A stretch of 64,000 nucleotides of DNA from Anthopleura xanthogrammica (GCA_964019055.1 OZ025206.1:1923001-1987000); one strand, 5' to 3'. Positions 1 through 11,176 are shown, numbered from the stretch's first letter. The notes: generated by a model not told the origin, from the letters alone. Program-made: numbers and translations.

Positions 1-490
1 ACCAGGTGGAGTTAGTAACCAGGACCCAACATGTACACCACTTCACATCAATACCACTTCAGTCTAGGATGAACATCAACACTAGATGCACCAGAACACC
101 AGGTGGAGATAGTAACCAGGACCCAACATGTACACCACCTTACATCAATACCACTTCAGTCTAGGATGAACATCAACACTAGATGTACCAGAACACCAGC
201 TGCAGATAGTAACCAGCACCCAACATGTACACCACCTCACATCAATACCACTTCAGTCTAGGATGAACATCAACACTAGATGCACCAGAACACCAGGTGG
301 AGATAGTAACCAGGACCCAACATGTACACCACTTCACATCAATACCACTTCAGTCTAGGATGAACATCAACACTAGATGCACCAGAACACCAGGTGGAGA
401 GAGTAACCAGGACCCAACATGTACATCACCTCACATCAATACCACTGCAGTCTAGGATGAACATCAACACTAGACACCAGGTGGAGTAAT
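1..490 (+). repeat. 97-bp minisatellite, 3' tail of an upstream GPCR copy
   Basis: About five head-to-tail copies of a roughly 97-bp unit beginning ACCAGGTGGAGATAGTAACC. Each copy carries the sequence that in the two complete receptor genes of this window encodes the last ~20 residues and the TAG stop, followed by ~30 bp of 3' untranslated sequence. The array starts at base 1, so it continues leftwards; by analogy with the two other arrays a further GPCR gene should lie just left of the window. That last point is inference. Confidence 0.85.
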
Positions 491-622
491 ACATAAACAC
501 CAAAACTTCTATCTTAAGTCAGTTGAGGAGGATTGATAAGTTCAACAGAAGACGATCGCCATTCAGCAGTTCAAAGGATGCTGAATCGCTCTTTACTTTA
601 AAAAAATACTAACAAATGTTCT

Positions 623-966
<344 letters not shown>

Positions 967-1744
967 TTCATAGCACCCCACAAAATCTCGGTACTTTACA
1001 AAGGTAACTAATACAGAAAGAAAATATGAAATAAAGTAACTCTTCTTAGACTTGTAAATGAACAGATATATCAATATATTAAGGTACATTATGCTATTAT
1101 AACATCCGAGCAAACAGTAATGGTGGTTATGGCCCTATCATTAGTTTCTCTACTTCTAGAAAAGACTAAGATAAGTTCTATTCTCTTATCACTTATTCAT
1201 TATTTATTAACATAATTAACGATTCAACAATAAAATACGATCTTCCTAAGTTTTTACCAAATTGTTTACCAACTATATGTTTCGACGAATTCTTTTGTCG
1301 GTGACAGACACAGGTGTGTTACTTAATATCTGGGAGAGTTTTAGTGTTGAATCTAATGCAAGAGGACAAAAGATTCCAGCTGCCATGTTTACGTGTCGAA
1401 TTATGTAAACGGCTAACGTGGAAATATACACATAAACGTACCGACAATGAGGGTTTATCAGGTTTTGCGTGACATTTTAAATTTTAATCCAACAAAAAAG
1501 AAAAATTAGTAGAATTGGAAAGTTTGTATAAATGTATATAATGTATATATAAATGTATAATTCCTTGATATCAACAAACATCTTTAATTGTGTTCCTCGT
1601 TTTATGCTTTCTTCAAACTTTAGAATGAGAAAAATGAATTGAAAATAAGCTGTTGTTTAGCAGTCTTTTTGGGGATGTGGTAAGTGGAAAACGTTCGCAA
1701 AGGAACACTAAGAAGATGTTCCCAAGGACAAAGAAATTGCATCT

Positions 1745-1993
1745 GAAAAACTAAACTCTTTTCATGAGTGCTTAGAAACTATTTTGTTTTATCTTATTAT
1801 CTTTCAGATGCCCGGGGGGTAGCCTCCTTTGCAGACGTTCTTAGGGTCGTCACGTCGTCACGCAACGTTTCTCAAGCATTGTGTGACGACCATAAGAACG
1901 TCTGCAAAGGAGGCTACCCCCCCGGGGCATCTGAAAGATAATAAGATAAAACAAAATAGTTTCTAAGCACTCATGAAAAGAGTTTAGTTTTTC
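1745..1993. mobile_element. Long near-perfect foldback (MITE-like) element
   Basis: The left arm from 1745 (GAAAAACTAAACTC) is repeated in inverted orientation ending at 1993, with arms of about 110 bp that are almost identical and a short spacer centred near 1869. No coding capacity. Arm identity this high suggests recent insertion or arm homogenisation. Family not identified. Confidence 0.8.
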
Positions 1994-2319
1994 AATGTCC
2001 ACTAAAACGCCTGTGACAATATGGTTACTGAATGAGTAGCCATGGCCTTATAACATTTTATAATCAATCCAGGTGTGCTAATATAACTATTACGTCAAAA
2101 CCTTGTCATGGAAATGTGAACGGAAAACAATGTCGTCATTCAAAATCAGCAAAACAAGAATAAGCAATAATTCTAGTTTCAAGATCAATTAAAACCAATA
2201 TAATGTAAATGAGTAACATAAATTAGATAAGTATATGATTTAATCTGGACTTCCAACACTATCAATGGATATTATAATATTGAATTTAAAACTATCTAAT
2301 GAACTACCAATATCACAGT

Positions 2320-2677
2320 CAATCAGGCGTGGGAGAGCAGCTAGAAATTACCATTTGAAACCTTAAGGTTAATCATTGCACAAGTTGTTTACGAGCAGAA
2401 TCCTACTGCACTAATAATATCATAGTACTATTGGTCATCAAGATCATCAGGTGTGGGAGAGCAGCTAGAAATTACCTTCTGAAACCTTAACGTTGATCAT
2501 TGTACGAGTTATGCACGAGCACAAACCTACTGCACTAATAATATCATAATACTATTGGTGATCAAGATCATCAGGTGTGGGAGAGGAGCTAGAAATTACC
2601 TTCTGAAACCTTAATGTTGATCATTGTACAAGTTGTGGACGAGCACAAACCTCCTGGAACTTTTTCTAACAAACAAG
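2320..2677 (+). repeat. 124-bp tandem repeat in the 5' leader of GPCR 1
   Basis: Three copies of a 124-bp unit; the motif CAGGYGTGGGAGAG recurs at 2324, 2448 and 2572. The last copy ends at a good splice donor (AACAAG|GTAAGC, intron from 2678), and an acceptor TTTACAG ends at 2832, 28 bp before the receptor start codon. The simplest reading is a 5' untranslated exon that expanded by tandem duplication. A single-copy counterpart lies at 6025-6136 upstream of the second receptor. Confidence 0.65.
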
Positions 2678-2859
2678 GTAAGCTATACTTCAAATTGATT
2701 ATGGATTCTTTTCAAACGAACAGCCTTAACATTCTTTCTTGTTTTCCAAATGCACCTGGATACGAAGAATCTTAGATAGATTGAGTTGAGCTAACCTCAA
2801 GTATCATCTATTATTTTATAATTACTTTACAGACATCCTCAGGATAATAGGTTTTTACA

Positions 2860-3963
2860 ATGGACCTAAACAATTCATCATATGCTAATGCAACACTGCG
2901 ATTGACACCAGGACTTGCAGCTCATACTCAAATAACCTTGTATTCTATTGTTCTTGTCTGGTCTCTACTTGGTAACGTACTCGTCGTCGCTGTCGTGTAT
3001 TGCAATCAAAACTTGAGGACAAATATGAACTACTTGATTGTCAATATGGCTGTATCAGACTTGCTCTTTCCCTTGGTAGCAATGCCACGGGTGATTTCAG
3101 GTCAGATAGTACGGCCAAAGGAGTGGTTAGTGGAGGGTTCCCTCGGTGAGGTACTGTGTAAACTGGTTCATTTCCTCTCTGATATATCACCATTCGTATC
3201 ATCTATCAGTCTGGTCACTATTGCCTCCCTAAGATTTATCGCTGTTGTTTATTCAAATCGAAGACAGATTTTAACTCGCAAAACAAGATGGATTCTGATC
3301 TCTTTTCCTTGGATCGTAGCCATGGCTCTCTTCTCTCCAGACTTTTACATCTTTCGTCTGACAAAGATACGGGGCTACACGATTTGCGAGTACTCTTGGT
3401 CACCAGCATTTGACCCAACGACATCTCATTTGATATATATTTCTATGATTGCAATAGTGGGCTTTTCTATTCCTTTGATCGCAACCATAATCTTGTATAG
3501 CATTGTGCAATATAAACTAAGAAAAAGCTTGAACAATGTTATAGAGTTGATTGAAACGCAAACCATTCGTTCACGACAGCGGACAAACAGACGACTATTC
3601 AACATGTCAATAACTATAGTCATAGTGTTTACCATGTGTTGGTGTCCTGTATGTGTGCTCACGTTGTTGTTGGCCTCAAAACATTCTTTAATAACGTCAA
3701 TGGACAATGCCACATTAAGCAACATTTATTTTGCGTTTTTCTATCTCTTGTGCTTTCTACCGGCAGTCAATCCCTGCATCTATTTTGTGTTTCTGAGAGA
3801 TTTTAGACAAGGACTGAAAAGACTTTGTTGCAGGGAATCTGTAGCAGCAAACGAACAGCCATCTACGTTATGTATATGTTGTGTAAGCACTGTGGCACCA
3901 GGTAGAGATAGTAACGAGCACAAAGAGATGACACCACCTCTACTCTTCACCACTTCAGTCTAG
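2860..3963 (+). CDS. Rhodopsin-family (class A) G protein-coupled receptor, copy 1
   Basis: Uninterrupted 367-residue frame with seven hydrophobic segments, presumably a plasma-membrane receptor. Visible landmarks: N-glycosylation sites NNSS and NATL before TM1; GNVLV in TM1; NMAVSDLL in TM2; a cysteine before TM3 (GEVLCK) and one in loop 2 (YTICEY) that should form the usual disulfide; W in TM4; CWCP in TM6; NPCIY in TM7; then helix 8 ending in RLCC, a likely palmitoylation site. The E/DRY motif at the end of TM3 is replaced by LRF. Overall character resembles cnidarian neuropeptide-type receptors (NPY, QRFP or tachykinin-like groups), but the ligand cannot be told. The start is the first ATG after a splice acceptor at 2832. 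The last ~20 codons are the first unit of the 97-bp repeat. The second receptor (8673-9770) is a close paralogue. Confidence 0.93.
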   Translation: MDLNNSSYANATLRLTPGLAAHTQITLYSIVLVWSLLGNVLVVAVVYCNQNLRTNMNYLIVNMAVSDLLFPLVAMPRVISGQIVRPKEWLVEGSLGEVLCKLVHFLSDISPFVSSISLVTIASLRFIAVVYSNRRQILTRKTRWILISFPWIVAMALFSPDFYIFRLTKIRGYTICEYSWSPAFDPTTSHLIYISMIAIVGFSIPLIATIILYSIVQYKLRKSLNNVIELIETQTIRSRQRTNRRLFNMSITIVIVFTMCWCPVCVLTLLLASKHSLITSMDNATLSNIYFAFFYLLCFLPAVNPCIYFVFLRDFRQGLKRLCCRESVAANEQPSTLCICCVSTVAPGRDSNEHKEMTPPLLFTTSV

Positions 3964-4507
3964 GATGAACATAAACAATAGGTGTACCAGAACACCAGGT
4001 GGAGATAGTAACCAGTACCCAACATGTACACCACCCCACATCAATACCCCTTCAGTCTAGGATGAACATCAACACTAGATGCACCAGAACACCAGGTGGA
4101 GATAGTAACCAGGACCCAACATGTACACCACCTCACATCTATACCACTTCAGTCTAGGATGAACATCAACACTAGATGCACCAGAGCACCAGGTGGAGAT
4201 AGTAAGGAGCACAAAGAGATGACACCACCTCACACCAATACCACTTCAGTCTAGGATGAACATCAACACTAGATGCACCAGTACACCAGGTGGAGATAGT
4301 AACCAGCACCCAACCTGTACATCACCTCACATCTATACCACTTCAGTCTAGGATGAACATCAACACTAGATGCACCAGAACACCAGGTGGAGATAGTAAC
4401 CAGGACCAAACATGTACACCACCTCACATCAATACCACTTCAGTCTAGGATGAACATCAACACTAGACGCACCAGAACACCAGGTGGAGATAGTAACCAG
4501 CACCCAT
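3897..4507 (+). repeat. 97-bp minisatellite overlapping the 3' end of GPCR 1
   Basis: About six copies of the 97-bp unit. The first copy is coding (end of the receptor and its TAG at 3961-3963); the later copies form the presumed 3' untranslated region, and many keep a TAG at the same place. The copy near 4192 shares the private variant GAGCACAAAGAGATGACACC with the coding copy, which points to local homogenisation between units. Confidence 0.92.
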
Positions 4508-6020
4508 TATATACACAAGCCTTTACAATGATATAAAGAAATGGCAAACCATGGCAGGGCTGAAAAACTTGTGCGCATGCTAAAGTTAGGAACCAAGCCG
4601 AAAATACAGTGATTTGTATGGGGAAATTATATATTCAAAACGCCATATCTCTGTTGCTTTTTAACTAATTCCCATAAAATTTGGCGTGTTAACATCTTTC
4701 TTGATGTTCTATCGAAATTGAAGGTCGAAATTATAATACAGTCGAAAATCATTTTTATGACGTCATCACTTCGGTACTCTATTGTAAAAATATTCAAATT
4801 TGACTTTCACACTTGCCTGAAGAATAGTCTTCACAAAATGCCAAAACTTAAGATCAGTTCTTGAAACTTAAGGCTAATTCTTTCATATTGTCTTTATCAA
4901 CACATTATCTTGGTCTCACAAAAGTATACCCGCGAACTTTTTTGTATACTCGGAGAAAACAAGCATTTATTTTCTCACTAAAACTCTATAAATTCTTGGA
5001 AAGCGTGCTGAAAGGCACGCATGCGCAAACGTTTTTCTCTAGTGTCTCCGGGACTATAATGCCCCGGATTTCGAAACCCAATCATTATTACTCATGACAT
5101 CCGGGACATGCTCGGACTCCTCGTTTGACGTCATAGACGCCATATTCGAAAAGGGTCTATTATTAGCTTTGCCACGAACAGAAAATGACTACATGAAAGA
5201 CTTCATCTGAAAAATTTGAGAGGAAAGGATAAATTAACCTTATGAAGAGTACTTACTACTACCTACGGACTTAACTCCGGCGTAAGATATGATGTCACAA
5301 AAGTATGGAGACCTATGGAACACTTTACAGATGATAGAAAAACGGCAAATACTATAAACTTCTAAAAAGAAAATTAGTAATGAACATAACTCATAATCTT
5401 ATATATGATGATATAATTGAAGTGATTGATTTTACTTTCTGTTCGGCTGAGGATTGGAAAAATTAGTTGGATTTTCTGTTTGTAATTCAGTTGTAAAACA
5501 TGATACTTGAAAAATTATAGCACACAATAAACACATTTAAGAAAGTTAACTACCTAAGTACTTCTAAAGATTTCTCAGCAACAACAAAATGATTTTGAAC
5601 AATTTAGTAATTGTAATAGTTCTAGTTCTAGACAATACAGAGGAAAAGCAAGCTTGCACTGTCTCACGTTGAACGGTCTAGCAGTCTGACAGCTGCCATA
5701 TAGCAAGTAAATAGTAACAACAATTTAAGAAGAAAATTAGAACTTCCTCAATTTCCCGGCTCGTTGTTTAAAGTGTCTATGTAAATGTTGATTCTCTTTC
5801 TCTCTAATTTGACTCTTGAAGCATCGAGTTGCGTCGTAGCGATAGTGCAGGTGCCTTCTCACCTCTGGAGTCTCTGGTTCGATTCCTGGACTCGAAAACA
5901 CATTATTTAGTAGAATTTCTTAGGTTTCTCCCTTGATTCGAGGGTTTTTCTCAGAGTTCTTTGGTTTTCCTCCCTCCGCAAAACCTTGCATGCTAAATTC
6001 CAATTCGAGTTTACCGTTCA
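4508..6020. other. Intergenic region with a SINE copy
   Basis: No gene recognised. It holds a plus-strand tRNA-derived SINE at about 5818-6012, listed separately. The remainder, including a short open frame at 4861-5097, shows nothing I recognise. Confidence 0.6.
5818..6012 (+). mobile_element. tRNA-derived SINE copy
   Basis: The head contains a degenerate A-box region (GTCGTAGCGATAGTGCAGG) and a good B box (GGTTCGATTCC). The body that follows (TTCGAGGGTTTTTCTC, TTTTCCTCCCTCCGCAAAAC, then GCTAAATTCCAATTCG) is shared with copies at 10.9-11.1, 18.4-18.5, 20.8-21.1, 28.4-28.7, 38.2, 42.3, 44.2, 50.4 and 62.0 kb. Confidence 0.7.
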
Positions 6021-6024
6021 TCTA

Positions 6025-6136
6025 TATTGGTCATCAAGATCACCAGGTGTGGGAAAAAAGTTAAAAATTACCGTCTGAAACCTTAACGTTGATCATTGTA
6101 CAAGTGGGGACGAGCACAAACCTACTGGAACAACAG
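6025..6136 (+). other. Probable 5' untranslated exon of GPCR 2
   Basis: Single copy of the 124-bp unit seen three times before GPCR 1, again ending at a splice donor (CAACAG|GTGAGG). The matching acceptor (TTTCACAG ending at 8661) lies 11 bp before the GPCR 2 start codon, implying a leader intron of about 2.5 kb. Inferred from parallel layout; transcript data are needed. Confidence 0.5.
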
Positions 6137-6289
6137 GTGAGGTGAGACATTGTAGTTTTCCTCGGTTTCAAAAGGGCAGTCCATTTTATTTCTCGTTTTC
6201 CAAAAAGCTCCTGGATACGAGGAGTCTTTGATAGGTTGAGTTCAGCGAATCTCATCTTTTACAATCATTTCACAATTTTAAATATGAAT

Positions 6290-8650
6290 TTAGTGCACGT
6301 GCATCCAGTGGACAAATGCTTTGATGAGCATATATAAATATGTTCAGTTCCTCTATTTCTCAAAACTCTAAAACAAATTTGGTGACACCTATTTTTTTGT
6401 TTGGTATACAGCTATTTCAAAAAAACATTGAATACTGATACTGCATACTGAATACTAGCTGTACGAAAAACTAAGCGCGAAAAGGATTGTTGTTGTAATT
6501 CAAGCGGCCCTCGCCCGAGTCTTAAAAGTCATATATCTCACAGAATTTGAGGAGATGGATCGCAAAGATTTACTTTAATTTTTTAAACAACACGTATACT
6601 TCAACTTTTTTTCTCTAAATTCTTTGAAACGCGTGTTTTTGTATTAGGAAGAGACTTGGAGCAAGGGCCGCTTGGCTAAGCATCGAAGCGCGCTGTGATT
6701 GGACGGTTCGTGCGTGCTCCGGACACCTGGTAGTGCATTCCGCCAAGACCGAAATGCATTTTGGGTTATATAATATTGCCTAAAGTAAATTATACAAAAA
6801 TTATTTATTTTAATTTAAGTAATTCTATCCAAAACAATATATATTCTAGCTACGTTTAGAGAGCAAATCGCTGTGTATTCACTTTTTATTTCAAATTAAT
6901 GAGACCCACAATGCCCTATTCAGTATCCAGTACAAGGGCACTAGGACAACTTAAGCCGTTTTGTGAATTTGTAATAAAACACTTGTATAAGGCGAATTTG
7001 ATTAACTTATTAAAGAGTGATAATAAGTAACTTTGGCCGAGTAGAACTGGAGCATACTAGATTCGAATATCGTAAGGAGAGATTTTTCCTAAGGGACGGG
7101 ACATGAATAAGAAAATACGGTAACAGAAAAATAATTATATTTAATTAAGGGAAACAGATGACACTGATATTTGAATTCCAAGATAGAGAGCAGAAGAAAA
7201 CATAACAGGTAAAAAGGCTGTTCAGAAACTGCTCATGTTTGCGGAATCGAGATGTCAGTGCTAAGGAAATTAATTGCAGCAAAGGAATGATTGACAGATC
7301 GACAGATACAAAACAACAAGTCTTAATTAGAAATGTTGCTGAAATGACATTTTTAGATAATATTATCCTGGAATCGTAAATGACAGTTTAGGGTTTTGCT
7401 AGCTCGAATTCTGTTGAAATATTCATAGCTGGGCGCTGTCAGCTAACTCCTGATATCCCAACTTTGGAGCTAGCCAATTTCGTCAAATTTCGTTTAAAGA
7501 CTAAATTCTAGTTAAGCACCTGTTAGATCGCTTAATGGTCTATCGACGGTATAATTTTTGTTTAACCCCAAGTACGATGAATAATAGAATTTTAACATAG
7601 TTCAAATTCCTCCTCGGGAATTAGGAACTAGTCGATTATTATTCATCGTTCTTAGCAACGAATCACAATGCTTGTAAATGACGTCAGCTGATATTAGGCT
7701 TGACGTCATCTTGTCAACCTCGCAACCATTATCTAAGGGATTGCAGCACGTAGTTTAGTATACAGAGTGACAGAGTTACAGAGTTTCACAGAGTTACACA
7801 CAGAAGAGAAACAGAAGGCAGAAAGAAGCAGAGCAGGAATACAAAGCAATGCAGAAATAAAAGACCATCAAGAATTCCAAAGTATTCTCGTGTGTCGCGG
7901 AGGACGAGCTAGTCCTACCAAAAAAACCCTTCGTGACAATATCAACGAACCGTTCGAAGAGTACAAAACTTGAGGACCCAACAACGGACAAAAGAGGCTA
8001 AATAATAGGTCAAATAGACTGAATGGCGCTTCATTTCAGGTAAAGAACAACAGATAAGTACAATAACATGTAACATTTAGAAACGGTATACGGCAGATTC
8101 GTAGCCGTACTGTAGCCGTACCGTACCTTACCGTAGCCGTAACCACGCGTCGTGATTGGATGAATTACTGAAAGACAATAGGAAGCCATTTCAACGTTAC
8201 GGTATGTCGTACCGTGTACGTAGTGTAAGTCAGTACCGTGTGTTTCCCACTCATACGAAAACAGCTCTATTACAAATGCACAAAACGGCTTTGTCCTAGT
8301 GCCCTTGTGCAGTATTCAGTATTCAAGTTTTCTAGCTGTAAATTGGAATAGCGAAAAAATATTTTCTTTCTGGGGAGGTAGTTTCGTGGTATATGTCGTG
8401 AAGAGCAAAATGAAGAGCATTTTACCTACAAATATGGTCCACTTACGGGTGAAATGACAGCTAAATTAAGTCGGTGACTCACATTCTTTTATTTTATTAT
8501 TTTGATTGCAAAATTTGAAACATCTGAGGAGGGGATCTTTTACCTATGAACGTTCTTAAGAAAAGGAATGACTAAGAAATTATTTTTCATTCTTGTTTTA
8601 CTTTTACTTTTAAAAAATAAAATTAATTTCTAAGAATTTACTTAATATTC
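6290..8650. other. Putative leader intron of GPCR 2 with transposon remnants
   Basis: No coding gene recognised. It contains an inverted-repeat element at 8079-8270 and an LTR-like stretch around 7380-8000 with a polyadenylation-like AATAAA near 7854. A 68-residue open frame at 7767-7973 lies inside that stretch and has no recognisable features. Confidence 0.5.
8079..8270. mobile_element. MITE family A (GTACGG-rich), 5'-truncated copy
   Basis: Shares the internal alternating CCGTAC/GTACGG motifs and the right terminus (CCCACTCATACGAAAAC, then CTCTAT) with copies at 45685-45896, 52966-53169 and 59090-59300. The left terminal repeat is missing here. Confidence 0.75.
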
Positions 8651-8672
8651 TGATTTCACAGACATCATTAAT

Positions 8673-9770
8673 ATGGACCTAAACAATTCATCTCATGCTA
8701 ATGCAACACTGCAGTGGACACCAAGACCTCCAGATCATACTAGAATCATCTTGTGGTCTATTCTATTTGTCTGGTCTCTACTTGGTAACGTACTCGTCAT
8801 CGCTGTCGTGTATTGCAATCAAAACTTGAGGACAAATATGAACTATTTGATTGTCAATATGGCTGTATCAGACTTGCTCAGTCCTTTTATAGCACTACCA
8901 CGGATGATTTCACTGGAGGCAGTACGGCCAGGCAAGTGGTTAGTGGAAGGTCCCCTCGGTGAGGCACTGTGTAAACTGGTTCCTTTTCTTTCTCATATAT
9001 CACCAATTGTATCATCTATCAGTCTGGTCTTCATTGCTTTCCAAAGGTTTATCGCTGTTGTCTACCCAACTCGAAGACAGATTCGTACAACACAATGGAT
9101 TCTGATCACATTCCCTTGGATCATAGCAATGGCTCTTGCATCTCCAGAATTTTACATCTTTCGTCTGACAAAGGAACGTGGCTACACGATGTGCAAACGT
9201 TCTTGGTTACCAGCATTTGACCCGATGACAGCTGAAACATTATTCATTTCTATACTTACGACAGTTGGCTTTGTTATTCCTTTAATCGCAATCATGATCT
9301 TGTATATTAACATATATTCTAAACTACGCAAAAGCTTGAACAATGTTATGGAGTTGATTCAAAGACAAATAATACGTACACGACAGCGGAGAAACAGAAG
9401 AATATTTAATATGTCAATAACTATAACTGTAATGTTCACCATCTGTTGGTTTCCTTATTCTACGATTTACTTGTTGTATACCATGAAACATTCATCAATA
9501 ATGTCAATGGACCGCGACACGTTAAACCAAATATTTTTTGCGTTTTTCTGGATGTGGAACCTTCTTCCAGCTATCAGCCCCTGCATCTATTTTCTGTTTC
9601 TGAAGGACTTTAGACAAGGACTGAAAAGACTTTGCTGCAGGGAAACTGCATCAGCAAATGAACAGACATATACGTTATGTGTATGTTGTGTAAGCACTGT
9701 GGCACCAGGTAGAGATCGTAACCAGGACCCAACATGTACACCACCTCACATCAATGCCACTTCAGTCTAG
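8673..9770 (+). CDS. Rhodopsin-family (class A) G protein-coupled receptor, copy 2
   Basis: Uninterrupted 365-residue frame, paralogous over its whole length to the receptor at 2860-3963, with near-identical N-terminus (MDLNNSS) and TM1-TM2. Seven membrane segments, the TM3/loop-2 cysteine pair (GEALCK, YTMCKR) and helix 8 with RLCC are present. Two class A hallmarks differ: the E/DRY position reads QRF, and TM7 has SPCIY in place of NPxxY; TM6 keeps CWFP. The frame is intact, so this looks like a functional diverged copy rather than a pseudogene. Ligand unknown. The start is fixed by the ATG 11 bp after an acceptor. The last ~22 codons belong to the 97-bp repeat. Confidence 0.93.
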   Translation: MDLNNSSHANATLQWTPRPPDHTRIILWSILFVWSLLGNVLVIAVVYCNQNLRTNMNYLIVNMAVSDLLSPFIALPRMISLEAVRPGKWLVEGPLGEALCKLVPFLSHISPIVSSISLVFIAFQRFIAVVYPTRRQIRTTQWILITFPWIIAMALASPEFYIFRLTKERGYTMCKRSWLPAFDPMTAETLFISILTTVGFVIPLIAIMILYINIYSKLRKSLNNVMELIQRQIIRTRQRRNRRIFNMSITITVMFTICWFPYSTIYLLYTMKHSSIMSMDRDTLNQIFFAFFWMWNLLPAISPCIYFLFLKDFRQGLKRLCCRETASANEQTYTLCVCCVSTVAPGRDRNQDPTCTPPHINATSV

Positions 9771-10532
9771 GATGAACATCACCACTAGATGCACCAGAAC
9801 ACCAGGTGGAGATAGTAACCAGGACCCAACATGTACACCACTTCACATCAATACCACTTCAGTCAAGGATGAGCATCACCACTAGATGCACCAGAACACC
9901 AGGTGGAGATAGTAACCAGGACCAAACATGTACACCACCTCACATCTATACCACTTCAGTCTAGGATGAACATCAACACTAGATGCACCAGAACACCAGG
10001 TGGAGATAGTAACCAGGACCCAACATGTATACCACCTCACATCAATACCACTTCAGTCTAGGATGAACATCAACACTAGATGCACCAGAACACCAGGTGG
10101 AGATAGTAACCAGGACCCAACATGTACACCACCTCACATCAATACCACTTCAGTCTAGGATGAACATCAACAATAGATGCAATAGAACACCAGGTGGAGA
10201 TAGTAACCAGGACCCAACATGTATACCACCTCACATCAATACCACTTCAGTCTAGGATGAACATCAACACTAGATGCACCAGAACACCAGGTGGAGATAG
10301 TAACCAGGACCCAACATGTACACCACCTCACATCAATACCACTTCAGTCTAGGATGAACATCAACAATAGATGCAATAGAACACCAGGTGGAGATAGTAA
10401 CCAGGACCCAACATGTATACCACCTCACATCAATACCACTTCAGTCTAGGATGAACATCAACACTAGATGCACCAGAACACCAGGTGGAGATAGTAACCA
10501 GGACCCAACATGTACACCACCTCACATCAATG
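9704..10532 (+). repeat. 97-bp minisatellite with a 194-bp higher-order dimer
   Basis: About 8.5 copies; the first encodes the C-terminus of GPCR 2. Copy starts at 9704, 9801, 9898 and 9995 fix the period at 97 bp. Private variants recur every second unit (GTATACCACC at 10027, 10221 and 10415; the AATAGATGCAATAG variant twice at the same spacing), so a two-unit block of 194 bp was itself amplified. A possible polyadenylation signal AATAAA lies near 10668. Confidence 0.93.
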
Positions 10533-10807
10533 AAATGACTCACTCATCACATGTTGTGGTATTTTAGGCAATTTGTCGCTTCGAAACAAGGCTCGTATAT
10601 CCTTTCATAATTATTGCTACGACGCTGTTACGTTGTTCGATACAGACAAACAAAACTTGTAATATTAACAATAAAAACACGACAATGAGTTTTATTTTGC
10701 AAGTAAGAACCAGGAGAATATCGATAACAGAGGAACTGAATTTTGAACTAAACACATTCACGAATTGAGTTTACAAACAACACCTTCAAATTTTATCGAT
10801 ATCTTAA

Positions 10808-11120
10808 AACAACTTCTGGGCTGATCGAAGTCAGGGCATGGCTAACTCACAGATCGAACCCTGAAACAACCTCTTGGCTGATCGAAGTCAGTGCACGGCT
10901 AACTCACAGATCGAATTAAATTTTTTATCTCGTTAAGTTTTGAGGAGGGAGAAAAACCAAACAACTGGGAGAAAAACCCTCGAATTAAGTGAGAGGCCTA
11001 ACAAACTCTACTCACATGTGATGCCAAGTCCAGGAATCGAACCCGAAACCCCAGAGAGAGATGAGATGACCCCCAAATGAGATTGAGGCGAGTGCACTAC
11101 CGCTTCGCCACACTCGATGT
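10808..11120 (-). mobile_element. tRNA-derived SINE with two 57-bp tail units
   Basis: On the minus strand: a tRNA-like head near 11118-11020 (A-box-like TGGCGAAGCGGTAGTGCAC, B box GGGTTCGATTCCTGG), the SINE body, then about two copies of the 57-bp unit (10808-10917) that forms long arrays elsewhere. This copy shows the order head, body, tail repeat most clearly. Confidence 0.75.
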
Positions 11121-11176
11121 TTTAAAAATCCATCCATCCAAGTGTAAAAAGATATCCAGCGGTGAAAGAAAAATGT

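Noticed and set aside
6061..6255. 64-codon minus-strand frame
   Set aside because: Antisense to the putative GPCR 2 leader exon; no features.
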